In this document: in pieces, positions 33,181 to 40,118 of the stretch
Layout: every line of letters begins with the position of its first letter
Position numbering within the stretch: position 1 is the first letter of the stretch
From: an uncultured Bacteroides sp.
Lineage (GTDB): Bacteria; Bacteroidota; Bacteroidia; Bacteroidales; Bacteroidaceae
Assembly: GCF_910578895.1 (NCBI RefSeq)
Contig: NZ_CAJTSC010000031.1
Span: 1 to 41,318 of the forward strand
Direction of reading: 5' to 3'
DNA: 41,318 nucleotides
The notes under the pieces: model-generated
What the model was told of the DNA's origin: nothing
The model's input: only the letters and a program-made list of their open reading frames with translations
Databases searched by the model: none
Translations under genes and position numbers: made by a program

Positions 33181-33203
33181 TGAAGCGCTATCCGTCCGCT
33201 TCA
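33181..33203. repeat. 7-bp inverted repeat beside the terminator
   Basis: TGAAGCG (33181-33187) and CGCTTCA (33197-33203) are perfect complements with a 9-base loop, between the aroA promoter and the terminator at 33208. Confidence 0.5.
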
Positions 33204-33207
33204 TGAC

Positions 33208-33235
33208 AAAAAGGCGGCAAAACCGCCTTTTCTCT
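33208..33235. terminator. Bidirectional intrinsic terminator
   Basis: AAAAGGCGG and CCGCCTTTT pair around a 5-base loop; the + strand continues TTTTCTCTT and the minus strand TTTTTGTC. It lies between the pabB-pabC transcript and the aroA promoter, so its natural job is to end pabB-pabC transcription on the minus strand. If so, the 22-bp array at 33346-33543 is transcribed as part of that 3' region. Confidence 0.7.
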
Positions 33236-33345
33236 TACTCTCCTTCCTGCCGCTTGTTGCCGAAACAGGAGCATCGTGCATAAAGTGCGGATAGATATGC
33301 TCTTGTTTTCGATGGATATGCGCTGTTTATGCAGAAACGGGAACT

Positions 33346-33543
33346 TTCAGCCGATGGACACGAATGTTTCCGCTGTTGGATACAAGTGTTTCAGGCGTTG
33401 GATGCTGGTGTTTCAGCCGACAGGCATTGACATCTGTCGTGACAGGCATTAGTGTTTATCATGACAGACACTAATGCCTATCATGGGCGGCATTGATATC
33501 TATTGCCACAAGCATCAATATCCGTGAAACAGGATGCCCGCAC
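33346..33543. repeat. Degenerate tandem array, exact 22-bp period, about nine units (array 2)
   Basis: Units start at 33346, 33368, 33390, 33412, 33434, 33456, 33478, 33500 and, more diverged, 33522. Units 1-3 are of the type TTCAGGCGTTGGATGC, units 4-8 of the type TATCATGACAGACACTAATG. Unit 6 differs from a unit of the array at 56-77 at only about three positions. No unit is lost or gained in length, although base identity between neighbours is often low. The gene-free stretch 33086-33825 contains this array, two promoter or terminator signals and the purine tract. Confidence 0.88.
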
Positions 33544-33719
33544 GCGGCATTTCCGGCGCTTTTTCCCGCCGGTTTGTTTGTAAATATTTCGCTATTGCGC
33601 TGGCTGCCTGTAAGATGGGCGTTTTTCGTTCCGTTTTTTCCGCCGGCAGTACGCAAGGACGGAAACAGCCGATTCTGGGGCAACGGGAAATACAAATTGT
33701 CAGAAGAAACGGGCGGAAT

Positions 33720-33813
33720 GACAAAAAGACAAAAGGAGAAAAGAGTAAAAAGGTGAAGGGACAAGAAAGGACAAAAAGGGTAAAAGGGTGAAAAGACAAA
33801 ATGAAAGAAAAAG
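33720..33813. repeat. Purine-only-rich degenerate repeat tract
   Basis: About 94 bp made almost entirely of A and G, built from variants of GACAAAAAGG, AAAAGGGT and GTGAAAAG. On the minus strand it is a pyrimidine tract just behind pabC. Its right end merges into a sequence like the terminus of the nested palindromic elements. Confidence 0.7.
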
Positions 33814-33820
33814 AGCCGTG
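33797..33820. repeat. Isolated terminus resembling the palindromic elements
   Basis: AAAATGAAAGAAAAAGAGCC followed by GTG resembles the right end of the other elements (CTGTAAATGAAAGAGTCGTG at 40003-40022), with a 4-base insertion. It ends 5 bp before the pabC stop codon. I do not see a matching left half. Confidence 0.45.
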
Positions 33821-33825
33821 GCTTT

Positions 33826-34425
33826 TCAGCATATCGGTTGCAGGCTGCCGGTGGAGAACTCCAGTTCGCCCCAGTCTATCATCGCATTGAAAAGGCGGAT
33901 GGTGGAGTAGGAGGGCAGGTCTTCCGTGCGTATGTCCTTTTCGGTCAGTATGCCTTTGTCCAACAGTTCGGCGCGTTTGGTGCCTTTCAGCAAAGGGTGT
34001 CGCGGAGTGTGCCAGTGCTTGCCGTCGAAGAGGGCGATGTTGGCGATGCTGGTATCGGTGAGCAGATGCCGGCGGACAATCAGGATGTCATCGTAAGGAC
34101 CGCGCCGTGCAAACAGCCGGTTGAGCGCCGTGCGGTCGGTGCTTTTATAGGCATAATCCATGTCGTCGGCTTGCATCAACGCCAGCGCACGGACAGGGCG
34201 TAGGGTGTAGGGAGTGCAGGTTGCTTCCTCAATGCCGTCCGCCCCGTAGACTATGCGCAACTTCTGTATGCCGTTTGCCGGGACGGCGGGCAGGCATTCT
34301 GCCAGTTGCACGACGGGGCTTCCGGGCCAGAAGTGTGCCCGGGTGCCGTTCAGTCTCTGTTCATGGTAGGGCAGGTTGCGCGCTTTGCCGTTCTCCACGC
34401 GTATGGTCTCAATAAATCGGCACAT
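33826..34425 (-). CDS. pabC: Aminotransferase class IV, probable 4-amino-4-deoxychorismate lyase
   Basis: PLP enzyme that releases pyruvate from 4-amino-4-deoxychorismate to give p-aminobenzoate for folate. The 199-residue protein is short for the family but carries its landmarks: HEQRL with Arg24, Lys94 in YKSTDR (the position of the PLP-binding lysine), DDILIVRRHLLTDTSIANIALFD and the RAELLDKGI block. It overlaps the end of pabB by 17 nt, so the two are co-translated and the assignment rests partly on that pairing. A D-amino-acid or branched-chain aminotransferase is less likely at this size and in this context. Confidence 0.87.
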   Translation of the reverse strand: MCRFIETIRVENGKARNLPYHEQRLNGTRAHFWPGSPVVQLAECLPAVPANGIQKLRIVYGADGIEEATCTPYTLRPVRALALMQADDMDYAYKSTDRTALNRLFARRGPYDDILIVRRHLLTDTSIANIALFDGKHWHTPRHPLLKGTKRAELLDKGILTEKDIRTEDLPSYSTIRLFNAMIDWGELEFSTGSLQPIC

Positions 34426-35392
34426 ATATTTTCTGTTTTACTTCGTGGTATTCGTTTTCCCACCGGCTTTGGGCGGTGATGCCGCCTCCGGCTTTGAAAT
34501 AGAGTTGCCCGTTCTCCTGTTCGATGAACCGTATCATGACGGCGCTGTCCAGCCGTCCGTTGGCGTAGCGGCCCATGACTCCGGTGTAGAATCCCCGCTC
34601 GTAGCCTTCCGCTTCGGCGATAATCTGCATGGTGCGCAGTTTGGGAGCGCCGGTGATGGAGCCGGCGGGCAGTAGCCTGAAAAGGATGTCGCCCAGGTGT
34701 CTTGTGTAATCGGCGGGCAGCGTGCCGCATATCTCGGAACTTGTTTGCAGGATGGGTCCTCTGTTGGTTTGCAGGCGGTCTATGTAGCGATAGGAGGTTA
34801 CGGTGACGTGGTCGGAAACCATGCTGAGGTCGTTGCGTATCAAGTCGACGATGGTGGCGTGTTCGGCGGCTTCTTTGGCATCGTCCAGCAATGTCGTTTC
34901 GGCGTGGGGCAGGGTGGCGTCGATGGTTCCTTTCATGGGGAAGGATTTTATCTTGCCCTCTTCCATCCGGACGAAAATCTCGGGCGAGAAACAGACGAAA
35001 CGGTCTTTCAGCCAAAGTTTATACAGGGCGCGGGAGTGCAGGAATATGTCCTGCAGCGACAGGTTGGTGTGCAACGGCACTTTGCATGTCAGGTTGGTCA
35101 GATAGCTGTTGCCGTCCAGCAGGTTGCGCTTCACGATGTCGAAAGAGCGGCGATAACCGGCGGCAGGCGGGGGAGTGAACTCCCAGTCTATCGGTCCGGC
35201 ATGCCGTGTGCCTGCATCGGGGGTGTTGCCATCCTTGCCGAAACGGTAGCGGCAGACGGATGCGTCTATACTGTCGAGGGGCTCAACGTACGAATGTTCC
35301 TGCGTATAGTCGATGATAAATAGGAAAGGGATGTCTTTGCTGCCGAATGTATTCATCCGGCCGATAGCTGTTTCTTTGTTCAATGCTTTCAT
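34409..35392 (-). CDS. pabB: Aminodeoxychorismate synthase component I
   Basis: Converts chorismate and ammonia to 4-amino-4-deoxychorismate. The 327-residue protein corresponds to the chorismate-binding domain: DGNSYLTNLT, PEIFVRMEEGKIKSFPMKGT, IVDLIRNDLSMVSD, GSITGAPKLRTMQII and KAGGGITAQSRWENEYHEV. Lys154 in FPMKGTID is the residue that separates PabB (Lys, PIKGT) from anthranilate synthase TrpE (Ala), so this is PabB and not TrpE. The N-terminal region is shorter than in E. coli PabB. The amidotransferase partner PabA is not in the window. Promoter at 35436-35443; pabC overlaps its end. Confidence 0.93.
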   Translation of the reverse strand: MKALNKETAIGRMNTFGSKDIPFLFIIDYTQEHSYVEPLDSIDASVCRYRFGKDGNTPDAGTRHAGPIDWEFTPPPAAGYRRSFDIVKRNLLDGNSYLTNLTCKVPLHTNLSLQDIFLHSRALYKLWLKDRFVCFSPEIFVRMEEGKIKSFPMKGTIDATLPHAETTLLDDAKEAAEHATIVDLIRNDLSMVSDHVTVTSYRYIDRLQTNRGPILQTSSEICGTLPADYTRHLGDILFRLLPAGSITGAPKLRTMQIIAEAEGYERGFYTGVMGRYANGRLDSAVMIRFIEQENGQLYFKAGGGITAQSRWENEYHEVKQKIYVPIY

Positions 35393-35435
35393 CGTCTGAA
35401 ATTGCCGGCTTGGGGAATTAGCTTTTTCACGGGAA

Positions 35436-35443
35436 CAAAGATA
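35436..35443 (-). promoter_or_regulatory. pabB: -7 element for pabB-pabC
   Basis: Reads TATCTTTG on the minus strand, 44 bp before the pabB start; exact match to TAnnTTTG. Its partner on the + strand lies only 33 bp away, so the two promoters are back to back. Confidence 0.7.
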
Positions 35444-35475
35444 GCGGAAAAAAGTCGGATGGAGAAAGTATTGCC

Positions 35476-35483
35476 TATCTTTG
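35476..35483 (+). promoter_or_regulatory. -7 element for the DUF2721 gene
   Basis: TATCTTTG on the + strand, 31 bp before ATG 35514; exact match to TAnnTTTG. Confidence 0.7.
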
Positions 35484-35513
35484 CAACCGCTAAAGATTTA
35501 AAGAACCTGTCTT

Positions 35514-35903
35514 ATGGAAATAGATTTGACCACCCCCGCTTTGCTGTTTTCGGCAATATCCTTGATTATGCTGGCATATACCAACCGTTTTCTGTCGTAT
35601 GCGAGCCTTGTGCGCACTTTGAAAGAGCAACACCAGAAGAACCATTCGTCCGTGACCGCTGCGCAGATTGCCAACCTGCGCAAGCGGTTGTATCTGACGC
35701 GCGCCATGCAGGTGACGGGCATAGCGAGTTTGCTGTTGTGTGTAGTCAGTATGTTCTTCATTTACATCCGGCTTCATTTTGCTTCGGGCTATATCTTCGG
35801 TTTTGCTTTGGTGCTGTTGATTGTATCGCTTGCGATTTCGGTGTACGAAATCTATATCTCGGTGAAGGCATTGGAGATACATCTGAACGATATGGACGAT
35901 TAG
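35514..35903 (+). CDS. DUF2721 membrane protein
   Basis: A 129-residue inner-membrane protein matching the DUF2721 family in length and layout: helix at residues about 8-27 (PALLFSAISLIMLAYTNRFL), a charged cytoplasmic or periplasmic segment (VRTLKEQHQKN, AQIANLRKRLYLTRAMQ), then helices at about 66-87 (TGIASLLLCVVSMFFIYIR) and 92-115 (IFGFALVLLIVSLAISVYEIY). The conserved region around LRKRLYLTRAMQ is the family hallmark. Function unknown. It is transcribed alone, divergent from pabB, and ends before a large hairpin shared with the convergent protease gene. Confidence 0.85.
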   Translation: MEIDLTTPALLFSAISLIMLAYTNRFLSYASLVRTLKEQHQKNHSSVTAAQIANLRKRLYLTRAMQVTGIASLLLCVVSMFFIYIRLHFASGYIFGFALVLLIVSLAISVYEIYISVKALEIHLNDMDD

Positions 35904-35933
35904 CGGGAAGTTTGTTTTTAGGCAGCGGAGAGC

Positions 35934-36018
35934 GTGCGTTGAAACAGTTTGTACGTTATCTTTCGGCCGCAGAAGAGAGTGTGCGTTGAAACAACTTATA
36001 CGCAATCTTTCAGTTTAT
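35934..36018. repeat. Degenerate direct repeats before the terminator hairpin
   Basis: GTGCGTTGAAACA occurs at 35934 and 35981 (47 bp apart), each followed by a TACG(T/C)(T/A)ATCTTTC block (35952, 35999) and by GCAGA plus GAG. A third ATCTTTCAG block begins the hairpin at 36019. The period is 47 and then 19 bp, not 22. Confidence 0.65.
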
Positions 36019-36111
36019 ACACAATCTTTCAGCCGCAGATGAGGCGGATGGCGCAGGTCTTTTCTTGATTTGTCTGCGTCGTCCGCCTCATCTGCGGCTG
36101 AAAGATTGTGT
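36019..36111. terminator. Large bidirectional terminator hairpin
   Basis: ACACAATCTTTCAGCCGCAG begins a 30-base left arm (36019-36048) that is perfectly complementary to 36082-36111; a further 8 bases pair with two mismatches (36049-36056 with 36074-36081), leaving a 17-base loop containing CTTTTCTTG. It lies between the convergent DUF2721 gene and the protease gene. Confidence 0.85.
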
Positions 36112-36147
36112 GAGTATGTAAGCCTTTTATCGTTTCGGGACACCCCC

Positions 36148-39100
36148 TTACCGGGCGGTTTCCAATTCTTTCAGTAACTCTTCTACGGCAACTTTCAGTT
36201 GGGTGTCTTCACCTTTTACGATGGCTTCGGGCGAGTTGGCAACTCGGATGTCCGGTTCCAATTGGGAGTTTTCCAGGTAGCTGCCGTCGGGCAGGCGGTA
36301 GCCTACAACGGGAATGCCGAATACAAGAGAAGGGTCTTGCAGGCGTTCCCATGACACGCTGGTCATTGTTCCCGGGACGGGCATGCCCACCAGTTTGCCG
36401 ATATTCCGATGCCGGTATACCCACGGGGTGCCGTGCGCATTGGAATAGTTGGCCTCGCACGTCAACATGATAGACGGTTTGTTCCAGCGGCGGCTGGGCA
36501 TATCGCAGGCTTCGCGGCCACGGACTACCTGCGTAAAGTATTTCTTGCCGCTGAACAGGATTTCTATGTCTTCGTGCAGGCGGCCGCCGCCATTGAATCG
36601 TGTGTCGATAACGATACCTTCGCAATTGTTGTATTTGCCCAGAATGTCCGAGTAGACGGAACGGAAGCTGTCATCGCCCATTGACTGGATGTGGACATAG
36701 CCTAAACGTCCGTTGGACCATTTCGCCACGTCTGCCGCGCGTTGTTTCACCCAGCGGGTATAGAGCAGGTCGCTCAATGTGCCGTTGCTTATTGGGATTA
36801 CCACCTCTTCCCAACGTTCTTTGGTCTGTGGGTTGTAGAGTGAGACGAGGGTTTTTCTTTTCGTCTTATTATTTAATAATGTGTAGTAGTCCGTTTCGGG
36901 GGTAATCTCTGTCCCGTCAATCTTTTCAATGATGATGCCGGGTTTTACTTTGGTGGTGGCGTTGTCAAACGGGCCTTTCTCTATTACTTCGGCTATGCGC
37001 ATGCCCTTGTCTTGATATTTCCAGTCGAAAAGCAGCCCTAAACCGGCTGTCGGTTCGCTTTGTCCGGAAGGAGAGTAGCGGCCGCCGGTGTGCGACACGT
37101 TCAGTTCGCCCAGCCATTCGCTCAGCAGTTCGGCAAAGTCGTAGTTGTTGCTGATGTGGGGCAGGAACTTGCGGTAGGCGGCACTCATGGCATCCCAGTC
37201 CACACCGTGCATATTGGTGTTGTAGAAACGTTTCTGTTGCTGTTTGTATACATGGTCGAACATGTATTCGCGTTCTGCCGCCAAGTCCATTTTGACCTGT
37301 GCCTGATAGGTAATGGGCTTCAGCTCATTGGATGCCACATTCATTTTCCGCATGGTTTTTCCACCCAGCAGGAATAAGTTCTTGCCGTCTTTGTCCATTT
37401 CCATGGAAGCCCATCCGGCATCCATTTTGTGAAGCAGCCGGGTCTCTTTTTTGCGGAGATCCATTTTCCAAAGGTCATAGCCGTCTTCAAAGGCGGCGAA
37501 GTAGTAAAGGGTTTCGCCATCTTTGGAGATGATGACACTGCCCATATCCGAGGAGTTCGGGGTGAGGCGCACTACGCGGTCTTCGATGCCTTTCAACTCG
37601 ACGACGATTCCTTTTACTTTAGACGTATCGTTGCCGTTTTTTTCTTGCTCCGCGTTTTTCTTGCTGTCCTTTTTCTTGCTGTCCTTTTTCTCTTTAGAGG
37701 CATTATTCTTGTCCTGTTCTTTTTTCTGTTCGGCTTCCAGCTCCTTGCGCAGTTCGTAATCCTCTTTGCTCAGGCAATATTTGTCGTAAGCGTCTTGGTT
37801 GAGGAAAACGAGCATGGCATCGTCTTGCGAGCCCCATGAGGCATGGGCACGCATGCCGTAACGCTCTGTTTTGAAAAGGATGGCATTCCCATCGAGTGCA
37901 AAACGGGGTGAACCGCTCATGTAGCCGCTGTTAGTCAGGTTGATAATGGGGCTGTTGCCCAACGCGCTTACCAAGCCTATGTCGGAATAAGGGTCGTGTC
38001 TGTTGCCGATAAATTCGAGGGTGAACCATTTGCCATCCGGCGACCAGGCATAGTCGAATCCGCCGCTTGTGCTGTACCAAGTGGAGCCATCAGTAATCTG
38101 GCGTACTTTTTTTGTTTCGAGGTTGAGTACCATCAGGCGGACACGGTCTTCTATAAATGCCAGTTCCTTGCCATCCGGTGAGAATTGCGGGCAGGCGCGT
38201 TCGACGGTGGCGGAAGGTAACAGTACTTCCTCCTTTGTAAGGGTGGCGTTGGGGAAATTAGGGTCTTCCTTACGGACGATTGTGGCAAGATAGAGTTGCC
38301 GGTTACCGTTACGTTCGCTGTCGTAGGCCAAGGTGCGGTTGTCGGGTGCAAAAGACAAATGGCTTTCGTTGGCGGGCGTGTGAGTGATTTGCTTGGTGGT
38401 GGCATAATCTGCCGAGGTAACGAAAACTTCGCCACGGACGATGAAAGCTACCTGCTTGCCGTCCGGCGAGACGGTGGCCGAAGTGGCTCCGTTGGTGTAA
38501 TTCAGGCGGGCGGTCTGCGGACGGTCATCACGGGTGATTTCTATTTGGACTTTTTGCGGGGTAGCCGATTTTGCCTGTTGTGTGTATATTTCACCATCGT
38601 AGCCGTAGCACAATGTGCCGTTGTTGCTTATGGAAAGAAAGCGTATAGGGTGGGTCTTGAAGGCGGTCACTGCCTTTACTGCCTCGGGCCGGTCAAGCGG
38701 GAAGGTGTATACGTTGAACGAGCCGCCGTTGCGTTCGCTCAGGAAGTACAATGTTTGTCCGTCCGGAGCAAGAACGGGGTTACGGTCTTCGCCGGGGCGT
38801 TGGGTGAGGTTGGTGTGTTTGCTTGTCCGGGTGTCGTACATCCATATATCACGTGTGACGGACGAGGTGTGGTGTTTCCGCCATTCGTTCTCAAATCCTT
38901 TTTGGTCTTGGTAGAAGAACAAGTCACCCGATTTGTTGAAGCAGACAGCTTCGGCAGGTGTACCCAATACCTGTTCGGTGCGTCCGCCGGTTGCGGGGAC
39001 TTTGTAGAGTTCGGTCATTGCCGAGCGGGGGAAGAGGGCGCTTTCGGCAGGGTCTTGAATGGAGGCTGAGAAGAGAATGTATTTGCCGTCGGGCGTAAAT

Positions 39101-39438
39101 GCCGATGGAATTTCCCCGGCGGAGTTGGTGGTCAGGCGTTGGGGCGTTCCGCCGTCGGAAGGCATTACGAATACGTCAAAGTTTCCGTGCCTGTCACTGG
39201 CAAATGCTATTTGTTTGCCGTCCGGTGACCAGACGGGGTTGGATTCATAGGATTCCTGTGTGGTGAGTTGTGTCGCCATTCCGCCTGTTGCAGGCACTTT
39301 GTAAATATCTCCTTTGTAACAGAAAGCGATTTCCGTTCCATCGGGTGAAATTTGTACATCGCGCATCCAGAGCGGAGTTACGGCATTGGCTGTAAGGGCG
39401 GCGAAACTCAGGGTAAGGCAAGCAAAAATTTTCTTCAT
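36148..39438 (-). CDS. Tricorn-like S41 protease with PD40 propeller and PDZ domain
   Basis: Exported peptidase probably degrading peptides in the periplasm. The 1096-residue protein has a signal peptide (MKKIFACLTLSFAALTANA), then many PD40/WD40-like propeller repeats (SPDGTEIAF, SPDGKQIAFASDR, TPDGKYILFSA, APDGQTLYFLSE, SPDGKELAFIED), a Lys- and Glu-rich linker near residues 570-605, a PDZ-like domain about residues 830-885 (GMRIAEVIEKGPFDN, KPGIIIEKIDG) and a C-terminal S41 domain. His783 in NVSHTGG and Ser999 in ANYSNAHG match the tricorn catalytic His and nucleophile Ser; the residue after Ser is Asn where tricorn has Asp. Glu in LEPDIRV may be the third tricorn residue. Own promoter at 39498; no operon partner. 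Confidence 0.93.
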   Translation of the reverse strand: MKKIFACLTLSFAALTANAVTPLWMRDVQISPDGTEIAFCYKGDIYKVPATGGMATQLTTQESYESNPVWSPDGKQIAFASDRHGNFDVFVMPSDGGTPQRLTTNSAGEIPSAFTPDGKYILFSASIQDPAESALFPRSAMTELYKVPATGGRTEQVLGTPAEAVCFNKSGDLFFYQDQKGFENEWRKHHTSSVTRDIWMYDTRTSKHTNLTQRPGEDRNPVLAPDGQTLYFLSERNGGSFNVYTFPLDRPEAVKAVTAFKTHPIRFLSISNNGTLCYGYDGEIYTQQAKSATPQKVQIEITRDDRPQTARLNYTNGATSATVSPDGKQVAFIVRGEVFVTSADYATTKQITHTPANESHLSFAPDNRTLAYDSERNGNRQLYLATIVRKEDPNFPNATLTKEEVLLPSATVERACPQFSPDGKELAFIEDRVRLMVLNLETKKVRQITDGSTWYSTSGGFDYAWSPDGKWFTLEFIGNRHDPYSDIGLVSALGNSPIINLTNSGYMSGSPRFALDGNAILFKTERYGMRAHASWGSQDDAMLVFLNQDAYDKYCLSKEDYELRKELEAEQKKEQDKNNASKEKKDSKKKDSKKNAEQEKNGNDTSKVKGIVVELKGIEDRVVRLTPNSSDMGSVIISKDGETLYYFAAFEDGYDLWKMDLRKKETRLLHKMDAGWASMEMDKDGKNLFLLGGKTMRKMNVASNELKPITYQAQVKMDLAAEREYMFDHVYKQQQKRFYNTNMHGVDWDAMSAAYRKFLPHISNNYDFAELLSEWLGELNVSHTGGRYSPSGQSEPTAGLGLLFDWKYQDKGMRIAEVIEKGPFDNATTKVKPGIIIEKIDGTEITPETDYYTLLNNKTKRKTLVSLYNPQTKERWEEVVIPISNGTLSDLLYTRWVKQRAADVAKWSNGRLGYVHIQSMGDDSFRSVYSDILGKYNNCEGIVIDTRFNGGGRLHEDIEILFSGKKYFTQVVRGREACDMPSRRWNKPSIMLTCEANYSNAHGTPWVYRHRNIGKLVGMPVPGTMTSVSWERLQDPSLVFGIPVVGYRLPDGSYLENSQLEPDIRVANSPEAIVKGEDTQLKVAVEELLKELETAR
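37655..37684. repeat. 15-bp in-frame tandem duplication in protease linker
   Basis: TTTTTCTTGCTGTCC occurs twice without a gap, encoding the repeated KDSKK pentapeptide in the charged linker. Because 15 is a multiple of three, slippage here would change linker length without breaking the frame. Confidence 0.8.
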
Positions 39439-39497
39439 ATCGGGTATGGTTCTATAGGGTTAGGGATTTATGATTTTATATTGTATGTTGTATGTTG

Positions 39498-39505
39498 CAA
39501 AAATA
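39498..39505 (-). promoter_or_regulatory. -7 element for the tricorn-like protease gene
   Basis: Reads TATTTTTG on the minus strand, matching TAnnTTTG, 60 bp before the protease start. Confidence 0.5.
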
Positions 39506-39560
39506 ACCATTCTTGTCTTTATTTTCCTGGTTTGTACCGATTATTTTTAGGAGTACAGCT

Positions 39561-39640
39561 GCGGCTTTTTCATTTACAGGATTTAAAGGGAGTTGGAAGG
39601 AGTCATCTCCCTTCGGGGCAGGAGGCAAAAGCCGACAGTT
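39561..39640. repeat. Left half of a nested palindromic element (copy C)
   Basis: GCGGCTTTTTCATTTACAGG at 39561-39580 is nearly the same as the left terminus of copy B, and the next bases follow copy A (ATTTAAAGGGAGTTGGAAGG against the GGGAGTTATC block) up to AAAAGCCGACAG, the start of the inner arm in copy A. The homology then stops. Its outer arm is complementary to the right end at 40002-40022, so 39561-40022 may be one element interrupted by other sequence, including array 3. Confidence 0.6.
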
Positions 39641-39714
39641 ACACCGGGAAACACAACCGGAGAGACCGCGTAAACAGACAGGCGGGAGCGGACAAACGGA
39701 AACGGATCGGTGAA

Positions 39715-39756
39715 GAACAAACAGATAAGAACAAACGGATAAGAATAAATCGGCGG
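39715..39756. repeat. 14-bp tandem repeat, three copies
   Basis: GAACAAACAGATAA (39715), GAACAAACGGATAA (39729) and a diverged GAATAAATCGGCGG (39743) follow each other without gaps. A related ACAAACGGAAACGGATCGG lies just before. The gene-free stretch 39439-40118 holds this, the protease promoter, copies C and D, array 3 and the G-run; no credible gene. Confidence 0.65.
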
Positions 39757-39826
39757 AATATCCCCGCAAGATATTTATTGTCAACGGCATACGAGTGCCA
39801 CACAATCTCTGCATGGTGGAACTTCA

Positions 39827-39914
39827 TTCCCAGTTAACTGGAAACGCGTTCCCACCGAATTGGGAATATGTTCCCATCGTACAGGAAACACGTTCCCAAT
39901 TAAGTGGGAACATC
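39827..39914. repeat. Four-unit tandem array of small dyads, exact 22-bp period (array 3)
   Basis: Units start at 39827, 39849, 39871 and 39893. Each opens with TTCCCA and after 5-6 bases carries TGGGAA or a variant (TGGAAA, AGGAAA), so every unit is itself an inverted repeat, followed by a 4-5-base spacer (CGCG, TATG, CACG, CATC). The dyad centres are GTTAAC, CCGAAT, TCGTAC and ATTAAG, so the arms are conserved and the centres vary. Confidence 0.9.
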
Positions 39915-39936
39915 GGAAGAAAAAGAATCTGTCAGT

Positions 39937-40022
39937 CACGGGGCTTTTATTTACGGGATTTATCAGGAGTCAGAGGAAGAAGGGCGGCAGTTCCTCTGAC
40001 TTCTGTAAATGAAAGAGTCGTG
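39937..40022. repeat. Short palindromic element (copy D)
   Basis: Outer arms CTTTTATTTAC (39944-39954) and GTAAATGAAAG (40005-40015) pair at 10 of 11 positions; inner arms AGGAGTCAGAGGAA (39965-39978) and TTCCTCTGACTTCT (39991-40004) pair at 12 of 14, with a 12-base loop. The termini match those of copies A, B and C (CACG then GGCTTTT). It ends 97 bp from the GIY-YIG gene's stop. Confidence 0.75.
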
Positions 40023-40098
40023 GGAGCATAGAAATCCGTTCTTTGGATAATTGTTAGGCTTTGCGTCTTCAATGGTAAAGTGAAAATCCCTATATATT

Positions 40099-40108
40099 GG
40101 GGGGGGGG
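40099..40108. repeat. Run of ten G
   Basis: A homopolymer of ten G lies 10 bp beyond the stop codon of the GIY-YIG-type gene. It is outside any reading frame I accept. Confidence 0.9.
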
Positions 40109-40118
40109 AAATCCGGGC

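Noticed and set aside
33346..33543. CRISPR array
   Set aside because: Units follow each other without unique spacers, the repeat is degenerate, and there are no cas genes.
33471..33764. Small gene of 97 codons downstream of pabC
   Set aside because: It is formed by the purine tract and the 22-bp array, with compositional bias and no start signal.
34409..35392. Anthranilate synthase TrpE instead of PabB
   Set aside because: Lys154 in the FPMKGT motif is the PabB residue, and the overlapping class IV aminotransferase fits folate synthesis.
38296..39069. 257-codon open frame on the + strand opposite the tricorn-like protease
   Set aside because: Shadow of a well-supported gene; low-complexity composition with no motif.
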